64,000 nt of DNA from Glycomyces tenuis DSM 44171. GTDB taxonomy: Bacteria > Actinomycetota > Actinomycetes > Mycobacteriales > Micromonosporaceae. Under the pieces are notes generated by a model that worked only from the letters and a program-made list of their open reading frames with translations, ran no database searches and had not been told where the DNA came from. Location of the stretch: contig NZ_ATYW01000001.1 of the NCBI RefSeq assembly GCF_000427885.1, positions 178,699 to 242,698 on the forward strand. The letters are read 5' to 3'. Numbering within the stretch: position 1 is the stretch's first letter; every line of letters starts with the position of its first letter. Shown here piece by piece: positions 49,384 to 58,286 of the stretch. Made by a program: the position numbers and the translations under genes.

Positions 49384-51432
49384 ATGACGAATAGCGAGCC
49401 TGTTCCCCTCGTCGGGGCGGATTTGCCGCCTGATCGGTTCCTCGACCGCGAGGAGAGCTGGCTGCGCTTCAACGGCCGCGTCCTGCGCCTCGCGCAGTCC
49501 CCCGAGCTGCCGCTGCTCGAACGGGTCCGCTTCCTGTCCATCTTCTCGACCAACCTCGACGAGTTCTTCATGGTCCGCGTCGCAGGCCTCATGCGCCGCC
49601 TCGCCGCCGGCCTGCCCGTGCGCACCTCCTCGGGCCGCCAGCCCCAGAGCGTCCTCGAACGCATCGCCGGGCTCGCCCACCAGCTCAGCATCGAGCACGC
49701 CGAGTGCTTCCGCGAGGAGATCGCCCCGCTCCTGGCGAAGGAGGGAATCGAGATCCTGCGCTGGGAGAACCTCGCCGAGTCCGAGCGCCGACTCATGCAC
49801 GAGCTCTTCCGCACCCGCATCTACCCCGTGCTCACGCCGCTGGTCGTCGACCCCGTGCACCCCTTCCCGTACATCTCCGGCCAGTCCCTCAACCTCGCCG
49901 TCCAGGTCCGCGACCCGCACAAGGGCTCCCTGCGCTTCGCCCGCGTCAAGGTCCCGCCGCTGCTGCCGCGCTTCATGGCCGTCGCCCCCGGCCGCTTCGT
50001 GCCCCTCGAGGACGTCATCGCCTCCCACCTCGACCAGCTGTTCCCCGGCATGGACGTCGTCGCCCACCACACCTTCCGCGTCACCCGCAACCAGGACCTC
50101 GAGATCGACGAGGACATCACCGAGAACCTCCTCCAGACCCTCGAACGCGAGCTGCTGCGCCGCCGCTTCGGCCCCGTGGTGCGCCTCGAGGTCGAGGACA
50201 CCATCGACCCGGTCGTCCTCGACCGCCTCACCGCCGAGCTCGGCGTCGAGGAGGAGGTCGTCTACAAGCTGCCCGGCCCGCTCGACTTGGCCGGCCTCGG
50301 CGCCATCGCCGACCTCGGCCGCCCCGAGCTGAAGTACCCGCCGTTCCGGCCCTCCGAAGCCGTCCTGCCGCCCGACGCCGACCTGTTCGCCGTCATGCGC
50401 GAGCAGGACGTCCTGGTCCACCACCCCTACGACTCGTTCACCGCCTCGGTGGAGCGGCTCATCGAGGAGGCCGCCGCCGACCCGCAGGTGCTGGCCATCA
50501 AGCAGACCCTCTACCGCACCAGCGGCAAGTCCCCGATCGTCGACGCCCTCATCAGCGCCGCCGACGCCGGCAAGCAGGTCGTGGTCGTCGTCGAGATCAA
50601 GGCCCGCTTCGACGAGCAGGCCAACATCGACTGGGCGCAGAAGCTCGAGCAGGCCGGCTGCCACGTCATGTACGGGATCGTCGGCCTCAAGACCCATTGC
50701 AAGCTCGCGCTCGTGGTCCGGCAGGAGAACGACGGGAGCCTCCTGCGCTACAGCCACATCGGCACCGGCAACTACCATCCGAAGACCGCCAGGCTCTACG
50801 AGGACTTCGGGCTGCTGACGACGGACCGGGCGGTGGGCGAGGACGTCAGCGCCGTCTTCAACCACCTCACCGGCTACTCGCGCTCCGAGGACTACCAGCG
50901 CCTCCTGGTGGCGCCGCACTCGCTGCGGCCCGGGCTGATCGAGCGCATCGGCCGCGAGATCGAGAACCACCGCGCGGGCCTCCCGGCGCGCATCCGCTTC
51001 AAGTGCAACTCCCTGACCGACATGGACATGATCGACGCCCTCTACCGGGCCAGCCGGGAAGGGGTGCCGATCGACCTGTGGATCCGCGGCATCTGCGCCC
51101 TGCGGCCGGGCGTGCCGGGCCTGTCCGACAACATCCGGGTCCGCAGCGTCCTCGGCCGCTTCCTCGAACACTCACGGGTGTACGTGTTCGAGAACGCCGG
51201 GGACCCGGAAGTATGGTTGGGTTCGGCGGACCTGATGCACCGCAACCTGGACCGCCGTGTCGAAGTGCTGTTGCAGGTGACCGGCGACGCCCATCGGGCG
51301 CAGCTCATCTCGATGCTCGAACGCGGCATGCACGAGGACACGAGGACGTGGAGGCTCGGCCCGCTCGGGCTGTGGTCGCGCCGCCGGGGCGGCATCGACG
51401 TCCAGGAGGAACTGATGCGGGAGCACCGTTGA
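49384..51432 (+). CDS. ppk: Polyphosphate kinase 1
   Basis: 682 residues, ATG at 49384 chosen from the promoter position and because it precedes the conserved [18 protein letters not shown]. Contains [15 protein letters not shown], the phospholipase-D-like domains with the phosphorylated His in [11 protein letters not shown] (HxK), [21 protein letters not shown], and the second motif [16 protein letters not shown]. Makes polyphosphate from ATP. PhoP control of ppk is known in Streptomyces. Followed by a Nudix/phosphatase gene 59 bp downstream. Confidence 0.97.
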   Translation: MTNSEPVPLVGADLPPDRFLDREESWLRFNGRVLRLAQSPELPLLERVRFLSIFSTNLDEFFMVRVAGLMRRLAAGLPVRTSSGRQPQSVLERIAGLAHQLSIEHAECFREEIAPLLAKEGIEILRWENLAESERRLMHELFRTRIYPVLTPLVVDPVHPFPYISGQSLNLAVQVRDPHKGSLRFARVKVPPLLPRFMAVAPGRFVPLEDVIASHLDQLFPGMDVVAHHTFRVTRNQDLEIDEDITENLLQTLERELLRRRFGPVVRLEVEDTIDPVVLDRLTAELGVEEEVVYKLPGPLDLAGLGAIADLGRPELKYPPFRPSEAVLPPDADLFAVMREQDVLVHHPYDSFTASVERLIEEAAADPQVLAIKQTLYRTSGKSPIVDALISAADAGKQVVVVVEIKARFDEQANIDWAQKLEQAGCHVMYGIVGLKTHCKLALVVRQENDGSLLRYSHIGTGNYHPKTARLYEDFGLLTTDRAVGEDVSAVFNHLTGYSRSEDYQRLLVAPHSLRPGLIERIGREIENHRAGLPARIRFKCNSLTDMDMIDALYRASREGVPIDLWIRGICALRPGVPGLSDNIRVRSVLGRFLEHSRVYVFENAGDPEVWLGSADLMHRNLDRRVEVLLQVTGDAHRAQLISMLERGMHEDTRTWRLGPLGLWSRRRGGIDVQEELMREHR

Positions 51433-51491
51433 GGCGCGCATCGGTACACAGGAGCACAGGTTTTGCACGAGCACGGCTTTCAGGAGCGCAC

Positions 51492-52373
51492 TTGAACCAA
51501 CCCGAGATCTTCGCCGCCGGCGCCGTGCTGTGGCGCCGCGGCGAGCGCGAGGTCGAGCTCGCGCTCATCCACCGCCCCAAGTACGACGACTGGTCTTTCC
51601 CCAAGGGCAAGCTCAAAAAGCATGAGCACCTGCTGGCGGCGGCGCAGCGGGAGGTGTTCGAGGAGACCGGCGTCCGGCCCGTCCTCGGCCGTCCCCTGGC
51701 GCCCTCGTTCTACGACAAGGAGGGCCAGCTCAAGCGCGTCGACTACTGGTGCGCCACTGCGGCGGCCGACGCGGTCGACCAGGCGGTGGACCCGCGCGAG
51801 GTCGACGGCCTGGAGTGGGTGCCGCTGAGCGAGGCCGCCGAGCGGCTCACGCACGAGCGCGACCAGCCGGTGCTGGCCGAGTTCGCCGGGCACGAGGCGC
51901 GGGAGACGGTGCCGTTCGTGTTCGTGCGGCACGCCATCGCGATGTCGAAGGCGGACTGGTTCGCCCAGGACGAGCTGCGCCCGCTCAACCAGCGCGGGCG
52001 CGAGCGCGCGACACAGTTGGAGGTGCTGCTGTCGAGCTATCCGGTGGGGGACGCCTACAGCGCCACCAGCGCCCGGTGCCTGGAGACGCTGCTGCCGTAC
52101 TGCGCGGCCGAGGGCGTCCCGCTCGCGGGCCTGCCGGAGTTCACGCCCGGCACGGACAAGCCCGGCCATGCGGCGGCGCGGATCGACCGGCTCATCGCCG
52201 AAGGGCGCCCGGCCGTGATCTGCGGCCACGGCGAGACGATCGACGAACTCGCCGAGTACTTCTGCCACCGCCTGGAAGCGGCGGCGCCGAGCGGCCCGCC
52301 GCTGGACAAGGGCTCATTCCTGGTCTTCCACACCGCGGGCGGCCGGCTCGTCGCCACCGAGCGCCACGACTGA
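51492..52373 (+). CDS. Nudix hydrolase / histidine phosphatase fusion (MutT1-like)
   Basis: 293 residues using the TTG at 51492, supported by AGGAG five bases upstream. The Nudix box is GKLKKHEHLLAAAQREVFEE plus TG, complete. The C-terminal histidine phosphatase domain starts PFVFVRHAIAMSKADW, with ATSARCLETLLPYC and ICGHGETIDELAEYF. This two-domain architecture matches mycobacterial MutT1, which removes 8-oxo-dGTP and diadenosine polyphosphates. Downstream of ppk, as in other actinobacteria. Confidence 0.92.
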   Translation: MNQPEIFAAGAVLWRRGEREVELALIHRPKYDDWSFPKGKLKKHEHLLAAAQREVFEETGVRPVLGRPLAPSFYDKEGQLKRVDYWCATAAADAVDQAVDPREVDGLEWVPLSEAAERLTHERDQPVLAEFAGHEARETVPFVFVRHAIAMSKADWFAQDELRPLNQRGRERATQLEVLLSSYPVGDAYSATSARCLETLLPYCAAEGVPLAGLPEFTPGTDKPGHAAARIDRLIAEGRPAVICGHGETIDELAEYFCHRLEAAAPSGPPLDKGSFLVFHTAGGRLVATERHD

Positions 52374-52392
52374 CGGGACGTGCGCCTGGTGC

Positions 52393-53322
52393 TCATTCGC
52401 CTTTCGGCTCGTCGGAACCCTGGGCGGTAGCCTCGAAGCGTCCGTCGATCGCGACTTCGGTGATCCACAGCCGGAGCCGGTGGAGGTCGCGGCAGCCTTC
52501 GATGGCCTGGCGCTGCTCGGCGTCGGCGCCCTGCGACTTCTTCTCCAAGAGGTCGAACAGGACGTGCCGCATCTCTTCAAGGCCCTTCTCGAGCCCTTTT
52601 TCAAGGCCTTCTTCAAGGCCTCTTTCAAGACCCTCCTCGCGGAGGCGGTCACTGTAGGCCGAGTGATACGGCCGCGACTTGGTCTGCATCAGGGTCTCCA
52701 GCAAGGTTCCGATCTCTTTCGCGAACAGTTCGAGCAGATACATGGTGTAGTCGACTGCGCGCTGCGTCTCAACTCTACCGAGGGCGCGGTCGACAGTCGA
52801 GACGAACAGCTCCGGGTCGTCGGGAGGCGTCTGCGCCCCGAGCGCCGCGGCCAGCAGGACGACCACCGGCTCGACCTCATCGGTCAGCTCGGTGGGCGTC
52901 GGCAGGTCCGAGGGTCCGAGCGGCCGGACGGTGATCCTGTTGCCCGGCCCGAGTTCGATCCCGCCTCGGAAACGGCGCGCCAGGGCATCGGAGCCGCAGA
53001 CGACCAGCATCTCCACCGGCAGCCGGTAGTCCTCGAACACCCGCGTCATGTACCCCGGCAGCCGGTAGTACTTCTCCTTCTTCCACTCGTTCTGCACCTC
53101 GACCACGACGATGCGTTCCGAACCGTCGTCGAGCGACAGCTTCACCACGCAGTCGGCCCGGCGCTCCACCGGCCCGGGGGAGCCTACGGAGCACGAGCGC
53201 GTCTCGGCGCTCACACATCCGGCCTGTCGCCGACGGGTGTCGGCGAGCAGGAGCAGATCCGCTGCGATCGCCGGTTGGTCCTGAACGAGCTTCACGATGA
53301 CTTCGTGGAGCGTTCCTGGCAT
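52393..53322 (-). CDS. Rpn/PD-(D/E)XK nuclease-like protein
   Basis: 309 residues from the ATG at 53322 (a GTG directly before it adds one). The nuclease-type core is DCVVKLSLDDGSERIVVVEVQNEWKKEKYYRLPGY: Asp, then E-x-Q in a buried strand, as in Rpn/YhgA-type recombination-promoting nucleases. Then AVDYTMYLLELFAKEIGTLLETLM. A C-terminal charged repeat (GLERGLEEGLEKGLEKGLEE) is typical of the family. Whether it is active is unknown. Confidence 0.8.
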   Translation of the reverse strand: MPGTLHEVIVKLVQDQPAIAADLLLLADTRRRQAGCVSAETRSCSVGSPGPVERRADCVVKLSLDDGSERIVVVEVQNEWKKEKYYRLPGYMTRVFEDYRLPVEMLVVCGSDALARRFRGGIELGPGNRITVRPLGPSDLPTPTELTDEVEPVVVLLAAALGAQTPPDDPELFVSTVDRALGRVETQRAVDYTMYLLELFAKEIGTLLETLMQTKSRPYHSAYSDRLREEGLERGLEEGLEKGLEKGLEEMRHVLFDLLEKKSQGADAEQRQAIEGCRDLHRLRLWITEVAIDGRFEATAQGSDEPKGE

Positions 53323-53544
53323 CACGTCTCACTTTCCATCCGTGTTCACAGGTATGAACGAGCTTCGGACAGCAGGGAAACGGGATTGTCAGGCACTTGA
53401 CATGACCGATCGACACACGGCTATGTCAAGCCGTTCTCGCCGGAGCGGAAGGGGGAGGGCCGTGCCGCCGAGGCCCTCGCGGGCCGTGCCGGGCACCGAG
53501 TGGTGCGGACCGGCGGCGCCGCGAGGCCCGGTTCTGGTCTCCGC

Positions 53545-54654
53545 TCAGATCTTCGCGGCTTCGAGCGTCGGGTAGTCGAGGTAGTTCTCCTCGTCGCCGC
53601 CGTAGGCCAGATAGCCCGGCCGCAGCGGATTCATCGGCGCGCCGAGGCGGAGCCGCTCGACCAGGTCCGGGTTCGCCAGGAACGGCCGCCCCAGCGAGAT
53701 CAGGTCCGCGCCCGCCTCCAGGAGGCGATCGGCCTTGCTCCTGCCGCCGTCGACCGGCAGCGTGTCGCCGCGGCCGAGCACCGGGTTGGCGATCAGCGTC
53801 CCCCGCCAGCGCCGCCGCAGCTCGCCCCACAGCGGCTCGGCGGGGTCGGCGTAGACCACGTGGAGGTAGGCGAGCCCGACCGGGGCGAGGGCGTCGAGCA
53901 GCGCCGGGAAGAGCTCCTCGCCGTCGTCCATGTGGATGCCGTTGTCGGGGTTGCCGGGTGAGATCCGCAGGCCGGTGCGCTCGGGGCCGATCGCCTCGGC
54001 GACGGCGCTCGCGACCTCGACGACGAAGCGGATGCGGTTCGCGATCGAGCCGCCGTAGTCGTCGGTGCGGCGGTTGGTGCTGGTGGCGAGGAACTGGTTG
54101 AGCAGGTAGCCGTTGGCGGCGTGGACCTCGACGCCGTCGAAGCCCGCGCGGATCGCGTTGCGGGCGGCGGCGACGAACGCCTCGCGGGTGGCGCGGAGGT
54201 CGTCGGGGGTCATCTCGCGCGGCACGGGCGCCTCGCGTTTGCCCTGCGGGGTGCGGATGCCGCCGGGCAGCGCGATCGGGGAGGGCGCCATCGGGTGGAG
54301 GCCGCCGGTCTCGACGTGGCCGATGCGGCCGCCGTGCTCGATCTGGAGGAAGATGCGGCCGCCCGCTTCGGCGACCGCGCCGGTGACGCGCCGCCACCCC
54401 TCCACCTGCGCCTCGTTGAAGACGCCGGGGATGTTCGGGTAGGTGAAGCCGACCTGGGCGGGCGTGGCCGCCTCGGCGACGATGAGCCCGGCGGCGGCGC
54501 GCTGGGCGTAGTACTCGGCCATGATCGGGCGCGGCACGCCGTCGGGCGTGGCGCGGTTGCGGCTCATCGGCGCCATGACCAGCCGGTTCGGCAGGTCCAG
54601 CGGTCCGAGGCGGGCGGGGTCGAAGAGGCTCGTGGCCTGGTGTGCGTTCGTCAT
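53545..54654 (-). CDS. Old Yellow Enzyme-type alkene reductase
   Basis: 369 residues. TIM-barrel FMN enzyme: LVMAPMSRNRAT, LQIEHGGRIGH, EVHAANGYLLNQFLATSTN with the His-Asn ligand pair, RTDDYGGSIANRIRFV and ISLGRPFLANPDLVERL. Reduces activated alkenes or nitro compounds with NADPH. Divergent from the MerR gene across a palindromic promoter. Confidence 0.95.
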   Translation of the reverse strand: MTNAHQATSLFDPARLGPLDLPNRLVMAPMSRNRATPDGVPRPIMAEYYAQRAAAGLIVAEAATPAQVGFTYPNIPGVFNEAQVEGWRRVTGAVAEAGGRIFLQIEHGGRIGHVETGGLHPMAPSPIALPGGIRTPQGKREAPVPREMTPDDLRATREAFVAAARNAIRAGFDGVEVHAANGYLLNQFLATSTNRRTDDYGGSIANRIRFVVEVASAVAEAIGPERTGLRISPGNPDNGIHMDDGEELFPALLDALAPVGLAYLHVVYADPAEPLWGELRRRWRGTLIANPVLGRGDTLPVDGGRSKADRLLEAGADLISLGRPFLANPDLVERLRLGAPMNPLRPGYLAYGGDEENYLDYPTLEAAKI

Positions 54655-54661
54655 GGCGGTA

Positions 54662-54692
54662 CCGTAGAACCTGACATCAGTGTCAGGTTCAA
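54662..54692 (-). promoter_or_regulatory. MerR-type promoter with operator palindrome
   Basis: On the minus strand TTGAAC (54692-54687) and CTACGG (54667-54662) are separated by 19 bp, the lengthened spacer typical of MerR-activated promoters. The spacer holds a 9-bp inverted repeat AACCTGACA with a 4-bp centre (54668-54689). Confidence 0.65.
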
Positions 54693-54710
54693 GTCGATGT
54701 GAGGAAGACC

Positions 54711-55091
54711 ATGCGGATCGGCGAACTCGCGCGGCGCACGGGCGTCAGCGAACGCTCACTGCGGTACTACGAGCAGCAGGGCCTGCTGGCCTCGACGCGG
54801 ACCCCCGGCGGCCACCGGGAGTACGCCGAGGCGGCGGTCGACCGGGTGGTGCGCATCCAGGTGCTGTTCGCCGCCGGCCTGAACAGCGAGGCCGTGGGCC
54901 GCATCCTGCCGTGCATGCGCGACAGCGACGGCGGCCCGAACGAGTCCGCGACGCCGTGGCTGGCCGAGGAGCTGATCGGCGAGCGCGAGCGGATCGACGG
55001 CGCGATCGCGGAGCTGGTGCGCTCGCGCGAGATCCTCGACGAGGTCATCAGCACGGCCCGGCTGCCGCATGCGGGCGAGCCGGGCCGTTGA
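54711..55091 (+). CDS. MerR family transcriptional regulator
   Basis: 126 residues, ATG at 54711 with GAGG six bases upstream. Helix-turn-helix MRIGELARRTGVSERSLRYYEQQGLLASTRTPGGHREY, then the long dimerisation helix (ELIGERERIDGAIAELVRSREIL). One Cys (LPCMRD) sits before the dimer helix. Probably activates the divergent OYE gene. Confidence 0.94.
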   Translation: MRIGELARRTGVSERSLRYYEQQGLLASTRTPGGHREYAEAAVDRVVRIQVLFAAGLNSEAVGRILPCMRDSDGGPNESATPWLAEELIGERERIDGAIAELVRSREILDEVISTARLPHAGEPGR

Positions 55092-55100
55092 GCCGCCGCC

Positions 55101-58100
55101 TTAGCGGCGCAGCCGGATCGACTCGATGTAGATGCCGCCGCACCGGAACCTGAGGTAGAGGTCCCGGACGCCCTCGGCGCCGTTCAGCGGGGCCTCGACG
55201 TGCTCGAACTTCTGGAGGTCGCCGGTGATCGGCACCCGCACCTCGGCCAGGACCGGGCCGTCGGGCGCGTCCGCGCGGACCTCGACGACCGGGTCGGACA
55301 GGTCCGCCCAGTCGGCGGCCGTGGTGGCGGTGCGCAGCTCGATCGCCGTGGCGCCGTCCAGCACCGCCTTGGTGAAGCCGACGTGGTCGCCCGCGCGCCG
55401 CGAGCCCGTCGAGTGGTAGCCGCCCCGGCGGGCGACGGTGTTCAGCTTCGAGACCTCCCAGTAGGTCACGCCCCGGGCGATCGTCGCCTTCTCCCAGACG
55501 TTCTGGGCCTCTGAGAGGTCGAGTTCGCCGATCGTCTCGCCTTCGATGCGCACCTCCTTCTCGGGGCCCTCGGCGTCGGTGCCGGCGAAGAACAGGTACC
55601 GTCCGGTCTCCACGATCCGCTGGCCCGAGACCACGTCCCAGACGAACAGGTCGGCCGGGTCGACCTCGATCTCCACCCGCCGCGTCTCGCCGGGCGCGAT
55701 GTCCTTGACGCGCTCGAAGCCGACGAGCTGCGTCTCGGGGACGCGGTCGCCGTAGGCCGACTCGCATGCGCTCGCGAAGGCCAGCACGACCTCGTCGGAG
55801 GCGCGCTCGCCGGTGTTGGTCACGTTGAGCGCCAGCGTGAACGGCGCATCGGCCGCGGCTTCGTCGGGCGCCTCCAGATCGCCGTACTCGAAGCTCGTGT
55901 ACGACAGGCCGTGGCCGAAGCCGTAGACCGCTTCGGCCTTGGAGTACCGGTAGGTCAGGCCCGCCGAGATCACGTCGTATTCGAGCATGTCGACCTCGTC
56001 GACGCGGAACTCCTCGGTCTTCGGGCCCGGCTTCGGCAGCGACGCGGTGTCCGCGAGCCAGGTCGAGGTGAGCCGCCCGGCCGGGGAGAAGTCGCCGAAC
56101 AGCGCCTCGGCCAGCGCCGTCCCGGCCGCCTGCCCGGCGTGGGAGGTGTAGACGATCGAGGCCACGTTCGGGTCGGCGGCGATGTCGCCGATCGCGAAGG
56201 GGTAGGAGGAGACGACCACGACCACCGTGCGGCCCGGCTTGGCCGCGGCCACCCGCTTCACCAGCTCGGCCTGGCGCTCGGCCAGGTCGAGCCCGGGGCG
56301 GTCGAAGCACTCGCGGGCGTTGACAAGGGGGTGGTTGCCGACCACGACCACCGCGTAGTCGGCTTCGGCGGCGACGTCCGCGGCGGCCTGGGGTCCGTCC
56401 GAGACCACTGTCTCGGTCAGTGGCGTCCCGAAGTGGCCCTTGGACAGAGGCATGGTGCGGTCTTCGGCGACGGTGACGCCGAAGACGTCGGCGGCGGTGA
56501 GGTCGCCCTCGACGTGGTTGAGGCCGAAGATCCTGGCCCGGCCGTCTTCGCGGCGGTAGTGGAAGTTCTGGAAGGTGAACCAGGCGTTGGCGTCGACCAT
56601 CGCGTCATCGGTGGCGGCGAGCACCGGCCCGGTGCCCTTGCCGCTGGCGCCGACCTGGTTGGTGAAGCTCGCCGGGCCGTCGTCGCGCTTCAGGATGTCC
56701 GCGCTGAGGAACTTCCCGGAGCCGACGTGGCGGAAGAAGTACTGGTCGTGCGCCCAGTCGTAGACCTCGAAGGTCTCGTCCGCGCCGATCGAGTCGGCCG
56801 TGGCGGACAGGAGCCCTTCCTCGCCGGTCGTGACGTGCCTGCCGTCGTCGGTCCAGGCGACGAGGTCGTTGCCGGTGTGGTGCAGGACGTTCGCCTCGCC
56901 GAGGCGCTCGGTGACCGCCTGGAGCGGGGTGACGCGGTCGGCGACGAGCGGACTGTAGTAGTCGCGCAGGTTCACATCCGCGAGCGGGCCGACCACGGCG
57001 ACGCGCGGCCCTTCGGGCAGCGGCAGCAGACCGCCGTCGTTCTTGAGCAGGACGAGCTGCTCGCGGGCGGCCTGGAGGGCGAGCTCGCGCGATTCGGGCT
57101 TGGTGTGCGCGTCGTCGCGGACCTCGATCCGGTTGTACGGGCACTCGTCGCCGTCGAGCCGCCCGGTGCTCACCAGGAACGTCAGCCAGTCGCGCACGAC
57201 CCGCTCGGCGTCGGCCATCGTCAGCCCGAACAGGCCGCGCCGGATCGCTTCGGCCGCACCGGCGTTGAACGGCAGGTCCGAGCCGTCCCTCAGGTGCGTC
57301 TGCCCGGCCTTGACCATGAGGCCGCAGGCGTAGACGAAGATCTCCTCGCGGTCGATCTCGCGGCCCTCCTCGGCCGCGAGCGCCTTGGGGTAGGAGACGT
57401 CGCGCCCCTCCGGGGTCTCCCAGGTGTCGAACGGCGCGCCCTTGGTGGTGTTGAGGTTGACCGCGTCCCAGCCGTCGGGCAGGAACATGAAACCGCCCGG
57501 CGCCCATTCGCTCCGGAGCTCCTCCATGATCGGGGCGATGACCGAGGGCACGCCGTTGACGAGGTTGTAGGCGGTCATGGCGCCCAGGACGGCTCCGGCC
57601 TCGACCGGTTTGCGGTAGGGGACGGCCTGGTATTCGTTGAGCGCGCGCACGCTCATGGAGGCGGAGGCGCGGCCCCGGTGCCACTCGTGGTCATAGCCGA
57701 GGAAGTGCTTCATCTGCGGGAGCACCCGCACGTACTCGGGGTGGCGGCCGCGCAGCCCGTGCGCGTAGGCGGTGACCATGGCGCCGACGTGGAGCGGGTC
57801 CTCGCCGAAGCCCTCCTCGTAGCGCCCGGCGAGCGGATTCGAGCGGATGTCGGCGACGGGCCCGAAGGCGGCCAGGGTCTCGGGGTCGCGCTCGCGCATC
57901 TCGGTGGCGACGACCTCGCCGACGCGTTCGAGCAGTTCGGTGTTCCACGTGGCGCCGAGCCCGATGGCCTGGGGGAAGAGGGTCGCGTTGGCATGGTGGC
58001 CGGAGCCGTGGAGGACCTCGGCGAACTTGTTGCGGTGCTCGGGAAGGGTGTAGCCGTCGGCGAGGACGGTCTCGGGGACGCCGTCGAAGCAGGCGAGCTT

Positions 58101-58184
58101 CTGCTCGTCGCTCATGAGGGCCAGGATGGCCTCGACGCGTTCGGCGACCGGCCGGGAGGTGTCGAGGTAAGCGGGTACTGACAT
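55101..58184 (-). CDS. Glycoside hydrolase family 3 with inserted trefoil-like segment and C-terminal CBM
   Basis: 1027 residues without a signal peptide. The TIM-barrel half is about 1-330 (catalytic Asp expected near 236 in GGFMFLPDGWDAVNL); the alpha/beta sandwich half has VAVVGPLADVNLRDYYSP and VVVVGNHPLVNARECFDRPGLDL. Between these, residues about 465-575 (FEVYDWAHDQYFFRHVGSGKFLS ... WFTFQNFHY) read like a fascin-type trefoil where other GH3s carry PA14. A fibronectin-type domain and a C-terminal carbohydrate-binding-like domain (YLRFRCGGIYIESIRL) follow. Likely an intracellular beta-glucosidase or xylosidase; substrate unknown. Confidence 0.92.
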   Translation of the reverse strand: MSVPAYLDTSRPVAERVEAILALMSDEQKLACFDGVPETVLADGYTLPEHRNKFAEVLHGSGHHANATLFPQAIGLGATWNTELLERVGEVVATEMRERDPETLAAFGPVADIRSNPLAGRYEEGFGEDPLHVGAMVTAYAHGLRGRHPEYVRVLPQMKHFLGYDHEWHRGRASASMSVRALNEYQAVPYRKPVEAGAVLGAMTAYNLVNGVPSVIAPIMEELRSEWAPGGFMFLPDGWDAVNLNTTKGAPFDTWETPEGRDVSYPKALAAEEGREIDREEIFVYACGLMVKAGQTHLRDGSDLPFNAGAAEAIRRGLFGLTMADAERVVRDWLTFLVSTGRLDGDECPYNRIEVRDDAHTKPESRELALQAAREQLVLLKNDGGLLPLPEGPRVAVVGPLADVNLRDYYSPLVADRVTPLQAVTERLGEANVLHHTGNDLVAWTDDGRHVTTGEEGLLSATADSIGADETFEVYDWAHDQYFFRHVGSGKFLSADILKRDDGPASFTNQVGASGKGTGPVLAATDDAMVDANAWFTFQNFHYRREDGRARIFGLNHVEGDLTAADVFGVTVAEDRTMPLSKGHFGTPLTETVVSDGPQAAADVAAEADYAVVVVGNHPLVNARECFDRPGLDLAERQAELVKRVAAAKPGRTVVVVVSSYPFAIGDIAADPNVASIVYTSHAGQAAGTALAEALFGDFSPAGRLTSTWLADTASLPKPGPKTEEFRVDEVDMLEYDVISAGLTYRYSKAEAVYGFGHGLSYTSFEYGDLEAPDEAAADAPFTLALNVTNTGERASDEVVLAFASACESAYGDRVPETQLVGFERVKDIAPGETRRVEIEVDPADLFVWDVVSGQRIVETGRYLFFAGTDAEGPEKEVRIEGETIGELDLSEAQNVWEKATIARGVTYWEVSKLNTVARRGGYHSTGSRRAGDHVGFTKAVLDGATAIELRTATTAADWADLSDPVVEVRADAPDGPVLAEVRVPITGDLQKFEHVEAPLNGAEGVRDLYLRFRCGGIYIESIRLRR

Positions 58185-58286
58185 GGACTTCCGATCATCG
58201 GTTGCAGGTCCCTCGACATTACGACGTATGACCCGACTAATTCAAGGTGATATTCGGCGCTCGCGCCGCTTCGATACCATCACGCC

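Noticed and set aside
49369-51171. 600-codon minus-strand frame over ppk
   Set aside because: Antisense to conserved ppk motifs, acidic/valine-rich composition, no recognisable domain.
55911-58181. 756-codon plus-strand frame over the GH3 gene
   Set aside because: Gly/Val/Asp-rich antisense frame with no motif; GH3 signatures are on the other strand.
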